Source of the DNA: Deltaproteobacteria bacterium
Lineage (GTDB): Bacteria > Myxococcota_A > Polyangia > Polyangiales > Houyiibacteriaceae
NCBI GenBank assembly: GCA_017644045.1
Contig: JAEPMI010000015.1
Coordinates: 206,501 to 270,500 of the forward strand
Direction of reading: 5' to 3'
DNA: 64,000 nt
Below, in pieces: positions 22,025-30,477 of this stretch. Under the pieces are notes generated by a model that saw only the letters and a program-made list of their open reading frames with translations, did not search any database and was not told the origin of the DNA. Position 1 is the first letter of the stretch. Each line of letters opens with the position of its first letter. The position numbers were made by a program, and so were the translations under genes.

Positions 22025-23455
22025 ATGCGACGCATCGGGTGGCTCTGGATGGCGCTCTCGGTTCTCGGGGGGTGTGGCGACGACGGGGGCGCGGTGGATG
22101 GAGGTCCGAGCACGGACGCCTCGAGCGTCGATGCGGCGCCCGTGGATGCGGCCGGGGTGGACGCCGCCGGCACCGACGGTGGACCGCCGACGGGGACGTG
22201 CTCGTTCCCACGGGCGTTCGACGTCGGCGCGACCTACGAGCGCACTCTCCACGTGTCGGCGGACGCAGACCCCGGCGGCGACGGAAGCGAAGGCGCGCCC
22301 TTCGACACGATCGGCGCGGCCGTCGCGGCGGCCACGCCGGGCACCGAGGTGCGCATCGCGAACGGCACCTATCCCTCGCTGCGTCTCGACGGAGTGACCG
22401 GTGAGCTGGACCGGCCGATCGCCATCGTGGGCGAGCCGGGGAGCAACGTGATCATCGACGGCGGCGGCACCGACACGGGCCTGGCGATGAGCGACGCGCA
22501 GTACGTGGTGGTGCAGGGGCTCACCATCCGGAACGCCGGCGTCCACGGCATGAACCTGGACGATGGCGGCTCCTACGATACGCCGGCGCACCACGTCGTG
22601 CTCCGCGAGATCACGGTCATCGACGCCGGCTCGGGCGGCAACAACGACTGCATCAAGATGAGCGGCGTCGACGACTTCTGGATCGACGGCGCGTACCTGA
22701 CGGGCTGCAACCGGGGTGAAGGCATCGACATGGTCGGCTGCCATCGCGGGCTGATCCAGGTCGTGAACGTGGTCGACGTCGTCGGTACCGGCATCCAGGC
22801 CAAGGGCGGCAGCTCGGACGTGACCATCTACGCGAGCCGCTTCACTCGGGTGCCGGGTCGGGGCGTGAACGCGGGCGGCTCGACCGGTCTCGAGTTCTTC
22901 CGGCCGATCGACGCGCCCCACGAGGCGGCGAACATCCGGGTGATCGCCAACATCTTCGAGGACGTCGGCTCCGAGAGCGGCGCGCCCATCGCCTTCACCG
23001 GCTGCGATGGATGCACCTTCGCGAACAACACGGTCATCCGGCCGCAGACCTGGGTCGCGCGCATCCTCCAGGAGAGCACCGACGCACGCTTCGTACCGAG
23101 CCGTGATGGGCTCTTCGTGAACAACCTGATCGTGCTGAACACGGCCGACATCCGCACCTTCGTGAACGTGGGCGGGAACACCGCACCGGAGACCTTCACC
23201 TTCGCGAACAACCTCTGGTGGGCGATGGACGAAGACGCCGGCTGGGGTGGCCCGACGTACTCGGGGGGGCTGCCGGCCGAGGCGAGCTCGGTGATCCAGC
23301 AGGACCCCATGTTGCTCGATGACGACTACGTGCCCGCGTCCACCAGCCCGGCGCTCGGCGCGGGGCAGCGGCTCCCCTTCGCTCCGGTGCCGGACATCGC
23401 CTTCCGCTGCTTCGAGGACCCGCCGTCCATCGGCGCCTACGAGCTCGCGGAGTAG
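22025..23455 (+). CDS. Right-handed beta-helix lipoprotein
   Basis: A 476-residue lipoprotein: MRRIGWLWMALSVLGGCGDD ends in a lipobox (LGGC, Cys17), then a short Asp/Ala linker. The body shows parallel beta-helix repeats of the pectate-lyase superfamily: GTEVRIANGTYPSLRLDG, VVQGLTIRNAGVHGMNLDDG, FWIDGAYLTGCNRGEGIDM and VTIYASRFTRVPGRGVN. The DPGGDGSEGAPFDTIGAAV opening is the usual start of such domains. A catalytic role (polysaccharide lyase) is possible but no active-site set can be assigned. The chosen ATG is the one that yields a proper lipoprotein signal. Confidence 0.85.
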   Translation: MRRIGWLWMALSVLGGCGDDGGAVDGGPSTDASSVDAAPVDAAGVDAAGTDGGPPTGTCSFPRAFDVGATYERTLHVSADADPGGDGSEGAPFDTIGAAVAAATPGTEVRIANGTYPSLRLDGVTGELDRPIAIVGEPGSNVIIDGGGTDTGLAMSDAQYVVVQGLTIRNAGVHGMNLDDGGSYDTPAHHVVLREITVIDAGSGGNNDCIKMSGVDDFWIDGAYLTGCNRGEGIDMVGCHRGLIQVVNVVDVVGTGIQAKGGSSDVTIYASRFTRVPGRGVNAGGSTGLEFFRPIDAPHEAANIRVIANIFEDVGSESGAPIAFTGCDGCTFANNTVIRPQTWVARILQESTDARFVPSRDGLFVNNLIVLNTADIRTFVNVGGNTAPETFTFANNLWWAMDEDAGWGGPTYSGGLPAEASSVIQQDPMLLDDDYVPASTSPALGAGQRLPFAPVPDIAFRCFEDPPSIGAYELAE

Positions 23456-23456
23456 C

Positions 23457-24236
23457 TCAGATCAGGTGCGCTTCGGCGAGCGCCTTCAGCTTGGGCACGT
23501 CGATGTCGTGCTCCTCGGCCTGGGCGATGGCGCGCTTCAGGCGGGCGGGCGCCGAGCGGCCCTTGGCGCCGTGCTCGGGGTCCGAGGCGACGGCGCGCTC
23601 GACGATGCGCAGGATCTCCGATTCGTTTCCGAGCGGTCGGCCGACGAGCGCCTTCTGGATGGCGAGCACTTCGCCCGCGACGGCGTCCACGAGGGGGCGG
23701 TGGTTCTCGAAGAGGTCGCCGACGGTGCCGCCGGTCTCGAGGCCCGCGCAGTTGGCGACCAGGATGTAGAGGTTCTTCGCGACGAGCGCGGGGAGCAGCG
23801 CGTCGTCCTCGACCATCTCGGCGCCGACGCCGATGCGCAGCAGCGAGCGGGAGATGAGCGCGGCCTCGGGGCCCGCGACCGGCGTCGGGAGGATCACCTT
23901 GGTCGCGATGGTCGCCTTCTTCTCGAACCAGACCACGGCCACCGTGGGGTCGCTGATGCCGTGCTTCTCCCAGGTCGGGGGGAGCAGCTCGTTCTGCAGG
24001 AGCCCGACGCGGCTTCGCCAGCTCTCGGGGAGCGTCTCGAGGACCCCGTCGAGGTCCGCCTCGCCGACCGCGACCATGCAGATGGCGGGCTCCGGAACTC
24101 GCTCGGCCAGTGCGTCGGCGTCGGTCTCGCGGTTCACCGGGTGGACGGTGTGGCCTTCCCGGAGGAAGGCGTGCGCGAAGACGGAACCCATCTGTCCCAG
24201 GCCCACGAGGACCACGTCGTTGTCGGTGCTCGGCAT
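23457..24236 (-). CDS. NAD(P)-binding dehydrogenase-like protein (6PGDH/ApbA type)
   Basis: A 259-residue protein with an N-terminal Rossmann fold: VVLVGLGQMGSVFAHAFLREGH carries GxGxMG, then NRETDADAL at the end of the second strand. The helical C-terminal part (residues about 140-259) resembles the 6-phosphogluconate/ketopantoate reductase group. No exact substrate residues could be assigned, so call it a probable 2-hydroxyacid/ketopantoate-type oxidoreductase of the cytoplasm. It starts 28 bp from the divergent amidotransferase gene and converges with the beta-helix lipoprotein, with stops nearly touching. Confidence 0.75.
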   Translation of the reverse strand: MPSTDNDVVLVGLGQMGSVFAHAFLREGHTVHPVNRETDADALAERVPEPAICMVAVGEADLDGVLETLPESWRSRVGLLQNELLPPTWEKHGISDPTVAVVWFEKKATIATKVILPTPVAGPEAALISRSLLRIGVGAEMVEDDALLPALVAKNLYILVANCAGLETGGTVGDLFENHRPLVDAVAGEVLAIQKALVGRPLGNESEILRIVERAVASDPEHGAKGRSAPARLKRAIAQAEEHDIDVPKLKALAEAHLI

Positions 24237-24264
24237 CGGGCGGACCCTATGTCATCCTCGGCAC

Positions 24265-25122
24265 GTGTGCAGGCTCTTCGGTTTTCGTAGCGTCATTCCC
24301 AGTCAGGTTCATCGCTCGCTGGTCGCGGCGGACAACGCCCTCGGCGTCCAGAGCGAGGAACACAAGGACGGGTGGGGCGTCGCCTACTACGTGGACGGAT
24401 CGCCGCACATCACGCGGAGCCCGACCTCGGCCATCACCGACCAGATCTTCCATCGGGTCAGCGGCGTCGTGGCCTCGGAGACCGTGCTCGCGCACGTCCG
24501 GAAGGCCACCGTCGGCGAGCTGAACGTCCTGAACTGCCACCCCTTCCAGCACGGCCGCTGGACCATGGCGCACAACGGCGAGGTCCGGCGCTACACCGAG
24601 TTCAAAGACACCCTCCGCCAGTCGATCGCGCCCCGGCTCCGCCGCTATGTGCTCGGCGACACCGACAGCGAGGTGGTCTTCTTCCTCTTCCTGACCCACC
24701 TGCAGGCCTATGGACCGCTGAGCGGGCGCCTCGGCCTCGACGCCATCGTCCCGGCGCTGCGCGACACCGTCGAGCTCATCCGCGAGAAGTGCGATGGCGA
24801 CGAGGAAGCGCTCCGCGCGCTGCTCACCATCATCGTCACCGACGGCACCTGCATGGCAGCGCACATGGGCGGCAAGGAGCTCTTCTGGTCGAGCTACAAG
24901 ACCAAGTGCGCCGACCGCGACGAGTGCCCGAGCCTATCACCCGAATGCGAGGCGCCGACCACCACCGGCTTCGTGAACCACCTCATCTTCTCCAGCGAGC
25001 CCCTCCAAGGCGAGAACGTCTGGATCCCCATGGAGGAGGGCGAGATCGTGGCCGTCGACTGGCGCATGCAGCTGCACCGCTCGACCGACGACAAGCGCCG
25101 CCTCACCGTCCTCGCCAGCTGA
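24265..25122 (+). CDS. Class II glutamine amidotransferase (YafJ/EgtC-like)
   Basis: A 285-residue Ntn-hydrolase-type glutaminase. The GTG start is followed directly by the nucleophile Cys2 (MCRLFGFRS), exposed after Met removal. Further motifs are HKDGWGVAYYVDG, LAHVRKATVGELN, NCHPF and MAHNGEV, all typical of stand-alone class II amidotransferases (GATase_4/6). Such proteins hydrolyse glutamine or a gamma-glutamyl bond; the acceptor is not known. No Egt cluster lies nearby, so ergothioneine synthesis is not supported. A probable inverted-repeat element follows the stop. Confidence 0.88.
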   Translation: MCRLFGFRSVIPSQVHRSLVAADNALGVQSEEHKDGWGVAYYVDGSPHITRSPTSAITDQIFHRVSGVVASETVLAHVRKATVGELNVLNCHPFQHGRWTMAHNGEVRRYTEFKDTLRQSIAPRLRRYVLGDTDSEVVFFLFLTHLQAYGPLSGRLGLDAIVPALRDTVELIREKCDGDEEALRALLTIIVTDGTCMAAHMGGKELFWSSYKTKCADRDECPSLSPECEAPTTTGFVNHLIFSSEPLQGENVWIPMEEGEIVAVDWRMQLHRSTDDKRRLTVLAS

Positions 25123-25138
25123 GCCATCCCCAGGGCTT

Positions 25139-25322
25139 CTTGTTCTCGCACAAAGGCACGAAGTTCACGAAGGTCCACAAAGGGTTGGAACGAACGTCGA
25201 CTCAGCCCCGTCGCGAGGCGCTGGCGCTTCGTCGATCGAAATCGCCCCGCCGCACTCCCACTCTTCAAGAAATTCTCTCTTTGTGAACCTCAGTGCTCTT
25301 GGTGCCTTCGTGCGAGAACAAG
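25139..25322. repeat. Long imperfect inverted repeat between convergent genes
   Basis: Arms 25139-25182 and 25279-25322 are inverted copies of about 44 bases with roughly 8-9 mismatches; the outer 13 bases (CTTGTTCTCGCAC) match perfectly. Each arm contains near-direct CACAAAG/CACGAAG words spaced by 8-11 bases. The 96-bp core shows no gene. It fills the gap between two convergent stops. It could form a cruciform or a two-way terminator, or be a small non-autonomous element. Confidence 0.6.
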
Positions 25323-25348
25323 AGCGCATCGGGTCCAAACGAAGCCGG

Positions 25349-26053
25349 CTAGCGGGGGGCGGTGTCGAGGACGATCGACGAGCGCTCGCAGATGCCGTCG
25401 CCGTCCATGTCGAGGTCGGCCATCTGGTTGACGATGCGGAGGGCGAAGTCGTTGTCCGGTGCGACCTCCCGGAAGAGCTCGTAGATCGCGGCGTGCCCGA
25501 TGCCGCCGGTGAGGTGGAGCTCGCCGTCGCGCATCACGAGCCAGGCATCTCGGACGGGCGCGGTGGCCGTCACGTCCTGGAGCTGGAGGTCGACGAAGAC
25601 CGAGCCCATCGGGCCCGCGCGCCAGCTCGTGGCGCTGCCGATGGCGTCGGCGGTGATGGCGCCGAGCTCGACCTCGGAGGTGCACCGGCCCTCGCGGTCG
25701 ACCTCGCGGAGAATGGGGTCGAAGTCGCCGGTCACCAGGAGCGGGTCGGCGGTGCCGGTGATCTGTCCGAGCGCACCGAGAATGTCGTCGATGCCCTCGC
25801 GGCCCTCCGGGTCGACCGCGTCCTCGAGGCGGCAGACCCGCTCGGAGGTGCCGTCGAGATCGACCCCCTGTGAGATGAGACCCTCGTCGGTGCGGTCGTC
25901 GACGGTCACGTCCAGCCCGGTCACCCGCCACCCCGTCGCCAGCTCGAGGCCGCAGGGCGCGTAGGGGGAGCCGCCGTCCGTGCCCATGTCGACCATCGCA
26001 TCGCCGCACGCCGCGAGCCAAGCCAGCAGCCCGAGTGCAAACCTCCTCCCCAT
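25349..26053 (-). CDS. Lipoprotein of unknown function
   Basis: A 234-residue lipoprotein. MGRRFALGLLAWLAACGD has lipobox LAAC. The mature part has three cysteines, a stretch DLDGTSERVCRLEDAVDPEGREG and a C-terminal QMADLDMDGDGICERSS, which resembles a calcium-binding DxDxDG loop. Beta-strand rich pattern (VDLQLQDVTATAPVRDAW). No family recognised. I chose the ATG at the signal peptide; the frame runs 70 codons further upstream without a plausible start. Divergent from the next lipoprotein gene, 76 bp apart. Confidence 0.8.
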   Translation of the reverse strand: MGRRFALGLLAWLAACGDAMVDMGTDGGSPYAPCGLELATGWRVTGLDVTVDDRTDEGLISQGVDLDGTSERVCRLEDAVDPEGREGIDDILGALGQITGTADPLLVTGDFDPILREVDREGRCTSEVELGAITADAIGSATSWRAGPMGSVFVDLQLQDVTATAPVRDAWLVMRDGELHLTGGIGHAAIYELFREVAPDNDFALRIVNQMADLDMDGDGICERSSIVLDTAPR

Positions 26054-26129
26054 GTGGACAGTCTGCCATGGTCGCTGCCCCCGCTCATGGACTGGCCCAA
26101 CCCGACCGAATCGTGCCACCGTCCGCGCC

Positions 26130-26636
26130 ATGAAACTCAGCATCGGACTCCTGCTCTCACTCGCCCTGGCGGCGTGCGGCTCGAGCGAGGAAGAACCCCC
26201 GAGCGCCGCGGAAGGCGAACCCACCGCGGGCGCGGAGACCACCGAACAGGCTCCGGCCGACACCGCTCCCGAGCGGACCTGCGCTCAGACCGCGGAGGCG
26301 TTCACCGAGGCGCTCATCGCCGTCTTCGAGGGCTACACCCCGCCCGCGGACGAGGCCGCCCTGCAGGAGCCACTCGAGTGGTCCCAGCTCGAAGCCTGGA
26401 ACGACCTCCAGTCTGCCGACTACCGCGCGGCAGAAGGCGACGACCTCGGCCGGCTCAGCTTCCGCTATCACGCCTGGGGCGTGGCCATGTCCCAGACGAA
26501 CCTGCCCACCCTCTTTCGAGAGGGCCCCCTGGAGCTCGAGGAGGGGGACGATGGGCTCGCCCTGACCGTCGCCGACGGCTCGTTGACCATCCGCCTCGCG
26601 CGCGAGGACGGTTGCCTGCTCGTCGACGAGAACTGA
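26130..26636 (+). CDS. Small lipoprotein
   Basis: A 168-residue lipoprotein. MKLSIGLLLSLALAACGSSEEE has a classic lipobox (LAAC), followed by an acidic Thr/Ala-rich linker and a single domain of about 110 residues with CAQTAEAFTEALIAVFEGY, LEAWNDLQSADYRAAEGDD, WGVAMSQTNLPTLF and LTVADGSLTIRLARED. Two cysteines flank the domain. No known family. It precedes the ECF41-like sigma gene by 43 bp, without clear evidence of a functional link. Confidence 0.8.
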   Translation: MKLSIGLLLSLALAACGSSEEEPPSAAEGEPTAGAETTEQAPADTAPERTCAQTAEAFTEALIAVFEGYTPPADEAALQEPLEWSQLEAWNDLQSADYRAAEGDDLGRLSFRYHAWGVAMSQTNLPTLFREGPLELEEGDDGLALTVADGSLTIRLAREDGCLLVDEN

Positions 26637-26644
26637 GGCCGTCG

Positions 26645-26671
26645 TGTAACCATCGGGGCGGCCCGCGCGTG
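26645..26671 (+). promoter_or_regulatory. Possible ECF41-type promoter
   Basis: TGTAACC (26645-26651), 16 bases, then CGTG (26668-26671). ECF41 factors are known to use TGTCACA and CGTC elements; here five of seven and three of four bases agree. The transcript would start near 26678, almost at the GTG or 17 bases before the ATG at 26695. Weak evidence; autoregulation is a possibility only. Confidence 0.3.
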
Positions 26672-26679
26672 GAGAGCGC

Positions 26680-27594
26680 GTGCACTCGACCCCGATGACC
26701 GATCCCCGAACCAGCGTCTTCGCCCGCGAGCAGCGGCCGCTCTGGGGCCTCTGCTACCGGATGACCGGCAGCGCCGCCGACGCCGACGAGCTCGTGCAGG
26801 AGACCTTCGCCCGCGCCATCGAGCGACCGCCGAAGGACGACTCGCGGCCGCTCGGGCCCTGGCTGCGAACCGTCGCGCTCAACCTCGCGCGCGACCGGCT
26901 CCGCCGCCGGAAGGAGACGCACGTGGGCAGCTTCGTGCCCGAGCCGGTGGCGAGCAGCGAGCTCTCCGAGGAGCCGGAGGGGTCGCCGGAGTCCCGCTTC
27001 TCGCGCGCGGAGAGCGCGAGCTGGGCCTTCCTGCTCGCGCTCGAGGTGCTGAGCGACAAGCAGCGCGCCGTGCTGGTGCTCCGCGACGTCTACGACCTCA
27101 GCACCCGCGAGACGGCGACGGCGCTCGAGCTCACCGAGAGCCACGTGAAGGTGTTGCTCCACCGAGCTCGGGCCGCGCTCGACGAGGCGCGCTCGCCGGC
27201 CACCCCGAGCGAGCGCGCGACCGAAGCCATGATGCGCTTCTACACGGCGCTCGTGACGGAAGACCTGGACGCGATGAAGGCGCTCCTGCGGGAGGACGTC
27301 GTGATGGTCACCGACGGCAACGGCGAGGTCCACGCGGCCCGCAAGCCGGTCATCGGCCGGGACAAGGTCGTGACCTTCCACCGCAAGACCAAGCAGCCGG
27401 TGCTCCCGACCGTCGAGCTCGCGCAGGTCAACGGCGCGCCGGCGATGGTCTATCGCTACCCCATCGCGGTGAAGCCCGGCGTTCCCCCGTTCGGCGTGAT
27501 CCAGATGGACGTCGACGACGATGGGAAGATCTGGCGCATCCTCGCCGTGAACGCGCCTTCGAAGCTCGCCCGCTTCTTCGACGCCCAGACCTGA
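26680..27594 (+). CDS. ECF41-like sigma factor with C-terminal SnoaL-type domain
   Basis: A 304-residue sigma factor. Region 2 (about 10-75) holds LWGLCYRMTGSAADADELVQ and GPWLRTVALNLARDRLRRR; region 4 (about 110-165) holds LEVLSDKQRAVLVLRDVYDL and the helix-turn-helix STRETATALELTESHVKVLL. After this come about 125 extra residues (EAMMRFYTALVTEDLDAMKA and onward) like the SnoaL domain of ECF41/SigJ factors. The family's DGGGK and NPDKL motifs appear as degenerate TDGNGEV and NAPSKL. In ECF41 the extra domain acts as a built-in regulator. No COE-type oxidoreductase neighbour, its usual partner, is present. GTG is supported by GGAG 5 bases upstream; an ATG 5 codons later is the alternative. 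Confidence 0.88.
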   Translation: MHSTPMTDPRTSVFAREQRPLWGLCYRMTGSAADADELVQETFARAIERPPKDDSRPLGPWLRTVALNLARDRLRRRKETHVGSFVPEPVASSELSEEPEGSPESRFSRAESASWAFLLALEVLSDKQRAVLVLRDVYDLSTRETATALELTESHVKVLLHRARAALDEARSPATPSERATEAMMRFYTALVTEDLDAMKALLREDVVMVTDGNGEVHAARKPVIGRDKVVTFHRKTKQPVLPTVELAQVNGAPAMVYRYPIAVKPGVPPFGVIQMDVDDDGKIWRILAVNAPSKLARFFDAQT

Positions 27595-27638
27595 CGCCGT
27601 GCGCGGCGGTGGGGGATTTGCTACCCCGAACGGTCGCG

Positions 27639-28856
27639 ATGGACCCCCAGTACAAAGGCCCGATGAACCAGGACGTGCCGCCGGCACGGCCGGGGGAGTT
27701 CGTCCCGCTGAAGGTGGGCGACCTCGAGGTGTGGCCGCCGGTGGTCCTGGCGCCGATGGCCGGCGTGACCAACTGGCCCTTCCGGACGCTCTGCCGCGAG
27801 CAGATGGAGGCGGGGCGCTCGAAGGCCAGCGAGCTGAAGCCTGGGCTCTTCGTCAGCGAGATGATCACCGCGCGGCCGCTGGTGGAGGGCCGCGACAAGA
27901 CCCTCAAGCTCACCGACTTCGGCGAGACCGAGTCGCCCCGCAGCCTGCAGCTCTACGGGGTCGATCCGCACTACGTCGGCGAGGCCGTGAAGCGCCTCGT
28001 GGGCGAGGGCCGTGTCGACCACATCGACATGAACTTCGGCTGCCCGGTCCGGAAGGTCACCCGCAAGGGCGGCGGCTCCGCCATCCCGGCGCGACCGCTC
28101 CTGCTCCGCGACATCGTGCGCGCCGCGGTGAAGAGCTCCGGCGACGTGCCGGTCACCATCAAGTTCCGGATGGGCATCGACGACGAGCTGCTCACCTACG
28201 AGGACGCCGGGAAGATCGGCGAGGACGAAGGCTGCGCGGCCGTCGCGCTCCACGCACGAACCGCGGCGCAGCTCTACGACGGCGAGGCCGACTGGTCGGC
28301 CATCACGCGGCTCAAGGAGCTGGTCACCACCATCCCCGTCCTCGGCAACGGCGACATCTGGGAGGGCTGGGACGCGCTCCGCATGATGCGCGAGACCGGC
28401 TGCGATGGCGTCGTGGTCGGCCGCGGCTGCCTCGGCCGACCGTGGCTCTTCCGCGACCTCGCGCAGGTCTTCGACGGTCGGGAGCCGAGCGACCCGCCCA
28501 ACTTCGGCGCCATCGTCGACATCATGCTCGAGCACGCCGCGCGCCTCACCGAGTGGATGACCGAGAAGCACGCCATGCGCGCGTTCCGCCGCCACTCGAC
28601 CTGGTACACCAAGGGCTTCCGCGGCAGCGCCCAGATGCGTCAGCGGCTCATGCGCGTGAACACGCTGGCGGAGCTCGAGGAAGAGCTGCGCTCGCACCCG
28701 GCCGCCGAGCCCTTCCCGCCGAGCGCCATGCGCGTGCAGCGCGGCAAGACGGCAGGCACCCAGAAGGTCTCGCTCCCCGAGGGCTTCCTCGTCGACCGGC
28801 TCACGAACGCGACGCCGCCCGAGGAAGACGCGGCCGCGATGCACTCTGGCGGCTGA
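27639..28856 (+). CDS. dus: tRNA-dihydrouridine synthase (DUS family)
   Basis: A 405-residue flavoprotein that reduces uridine to dihydrouridine in tRNA D-loops. Motifs: VVLAPMAGVTNWPFRTLC (FMN-binding start of the TIM barrel), HIDMNFGCPVRKVTRKGGGS (catalytic Cys), VTIKFRMGI, VALHARTAAQLYDGEADW, VLGNGDIW and GVVVGRGCLGRPWLF. The C-terminal helical domain (HAARLTEWMTEKHAMRAFR) is normal for bacterial DusB. The N-terminus is about 30 residues longer than usual before the barrel; the start could instead be the ATG at 27663. The gene stands alone after the ECF41 factor, on the same strand. Confidence 0.92.
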   Translation: MDPQYKGPMNQDVPPARPGEFVPLKVGDLEVWPPVVLAPMAGVTNWPFRTLCREQMEAGRSKASELKPGLFVSEMITARPLVEGRDKTLKLTDFGETESPRSLQLYGVDPHYVGEAVKRLVGEGRVDHIDMNFGCPVRKVTRKGGGSAIPARPLLLRDIVRAAVKSSGDVPVTIKFRMGIDDELLTYEDAGKIGEDEGCAAVALHARTAAQLYDGEADWSAITRLKELVTTIPVLGNGDIWEGWDALRMMRETGCDGVVVGRGCLGRPWLFRDLAQVFDGREPSDPPNFGAIVDIMLEHAARLTEWMTEKHAMRAFRRHSTWYTKGFRGSAQMRQRLMRVNTLAELEEELRSHPAAEPFPPSAMRVQRGKTAGTQKVSLPEGFLVDRLTNATPPEEDAAAMHSGG

Positions 28857-28977
28857 GCCTTCGACTTGGTGCGACTCTTGCCATGGGCTCGGGTCTCATG
28901 CGTTCCCCTTCCACGCACGTCGGCGCTCGGCTGCCGCTGACCACGACTCCTTCGCCCCCCGTCGATGGGCTCAGGGG

Positions 28978-30408
28978 ATGACCCGTACACCCCAGTTCGA
29001 CGCCCACGGGACACGGTCTCGAGGAACTGCGGACACATTGGCGGGACGATGCCTGCCTTGGGTTGCCAGGGCGTGGTTCGTGCTCGCGATCTCGGCCCCA
29101 GGCAGCGGGGTCTCCGCCCAGGTGCGTGGCGTGCCCGACGAATGGATGGCCTTGCAGGATCTATGTGACGCGGTCGTCACTGAAAGGGAGCCGTCGGATC
29201 GAACACGTTGCGAAGTAGAGACGAGAGCACGGGGACTCGTTGGCATTCGGGCGTCGTGGTCTCACTTCGGAGTCGACGAAGGTCTCCTACTCTTTCTGGC
29301 TCGACAGCGTCGAGGTCGGTTCCGATTCATCGCTGACGTGTTGTTCACCGTGAACACCGGCGGCAACCATTCGAGTGATGCGCACTGGCTCCGAATACGA
29401 CCGATGGCTGGACGCGTACTGTTCGCAGAGGTTCAAACCGACGCGTGGTTCTCCTACCCGCACATGCCAACCAGTAGCTGGCATCGTTCGCGTGCGGTGT
29501 CGGTGTGCTGGGGCGCGAACGATTCGGTCCAGTGCAGCCGGATCTCGGAGGTGGCGGGCCAGTCGGATGAACGGCTTTCGGGGCATGATTGGCGCGCCCT
29601 CGGTGAGAACTGGTGGACGCATCGCCTGCGTCCAGGAGAAGGCGACGGCAGTTCCGAGGTAAGCGTATCGCTCGACGAACCGGGGCTCGTTCGGGTCATG
29701 CGGACCGACGAGCCGGCAGTCGGTCCCGAGGGGCCGCGTGTGGTCCGCTACCTCCGTTATGCTCGACCACCGGCTCTTGCGAGTTCGCTTGGCGGCCGTG
29801 AAGTTCCCCCGGGACCGGACCCCGACTACGGGTTTCTGGAGAACGGCTCCTTCGAGAAGCTGTGCGGGCAGCTGGGCGAGTTGGAGACCCAGTGTGGGCT
29901 TCAGCCGATCGACCGGAGGCACGCGATGCTGGTGGCCCGCGCCGATGATCGGCGCCTGGTGTTTCTCGTCCTGACGAGAGGTGACGAGCTCGTTTTGAGA
30001 GCGAGGATGGTCGACCGACCAGCGGCCGATGAGCCGCTGACGGCGGTCGACTTGCGAGAGGTGAGGCGACTCGGCGGGGGTAGAGTGGGCTATGTGTTCG
30101 ACGACCATGAGGATGGCTACAGCAGACGATATCTCTTGGTGTGCGAGCAGCGGTCAGAACGCTGCGTGGCGCGGGTCCCCTTGCGTGTGCTGGGGGACGT
30201 GGAGTTGGAGCGGTACGAGGACCGCGTGGAACTGGCGAGCGTGCCGGTGAGTGAGGTGGCGTTCGAGATCCAAGGCGACGTGGTGCGACTCCGATTGCTG
30301 TCGGGACACTGGGGAACCCTCTTCGAGCACGAAGCGGCGCCTGAGATCGAAGGGGATACGCTCGAGATGGAGCTGCCCCCGATCGATCAGATGCGCTGGC
30401 GTTGGTAG
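28978..30408 (+). CDS. Exported orphan protein of lower GC
   Basis: A 476-residue protein with no recognised family. A hydrophobic stretch (WVARAWFVLAISAPGSGVSAQ) around residues 28-48 suggests a signal peptide; a TTG at 29038 would give a more usual N-terminus than the ATG used here. The mature part is rich in Arg, Trp and Asp, with LLLFLARQRRGRFRFIADVL, FVLAISAP-type hydrophobic patches and six or more cysteines (VSVCWGANDSVQCSR, KLCGQLGELETQCGLQ), consistent with an exported disulfide protein. By eye, codon usage is clearly lower in GC than in the neighbours, with more A/T third positions, suggesting recent transfer or weak selection. The neighbours give no functional hint. Confidence 0.75.
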   Translation: MTRTPQFDAHGTRSRGTADTLAGRCLPWVARAWFVLAISAPGSGVSAQVRGVPDEWMALQDLCDAVVTEREPSDRTRCEVETRARGLVGIRASWSHFGVDEGLLLFLARQRRGRFRFIADVLFTVNTGGNHSSDAHWLRIRPMAGRVLFAEVQTDAWFSYPHMPTSSWHRSRAVSVCWGANDSVQCSRISEVAGQSDERLSGHDWRALGENWWTHRLRPGEGDGSSEVSVSLDEPGLVRVMRTDEPAVGPEGPRVVRYLRYARPPALASSLGGREVPPGPDPDYGFLENGSFEKLCGQLGELETQCGLQPIDRRHAMLVARADDRRLVFLVLTRGDELVLRARMVDRPAADEPLTAVDLREVRRLGGGRVGYVFDDHEDGYSRRYLLVCEQRSERCVARVPLRVLGDVELERYEDRVELASVPVSEVAFEIQGDVVRLRLLSGHWGTLFEHEAAPEIEGDTLEMELPPIDQMRWRW

Positions 30409-30477
30409 CTGATTCGCTCGAGGTGCACCCGCGCTCGCGTGGGCAGTCAGAGTCTCCGACCGTCGAATCAGCCGTGT

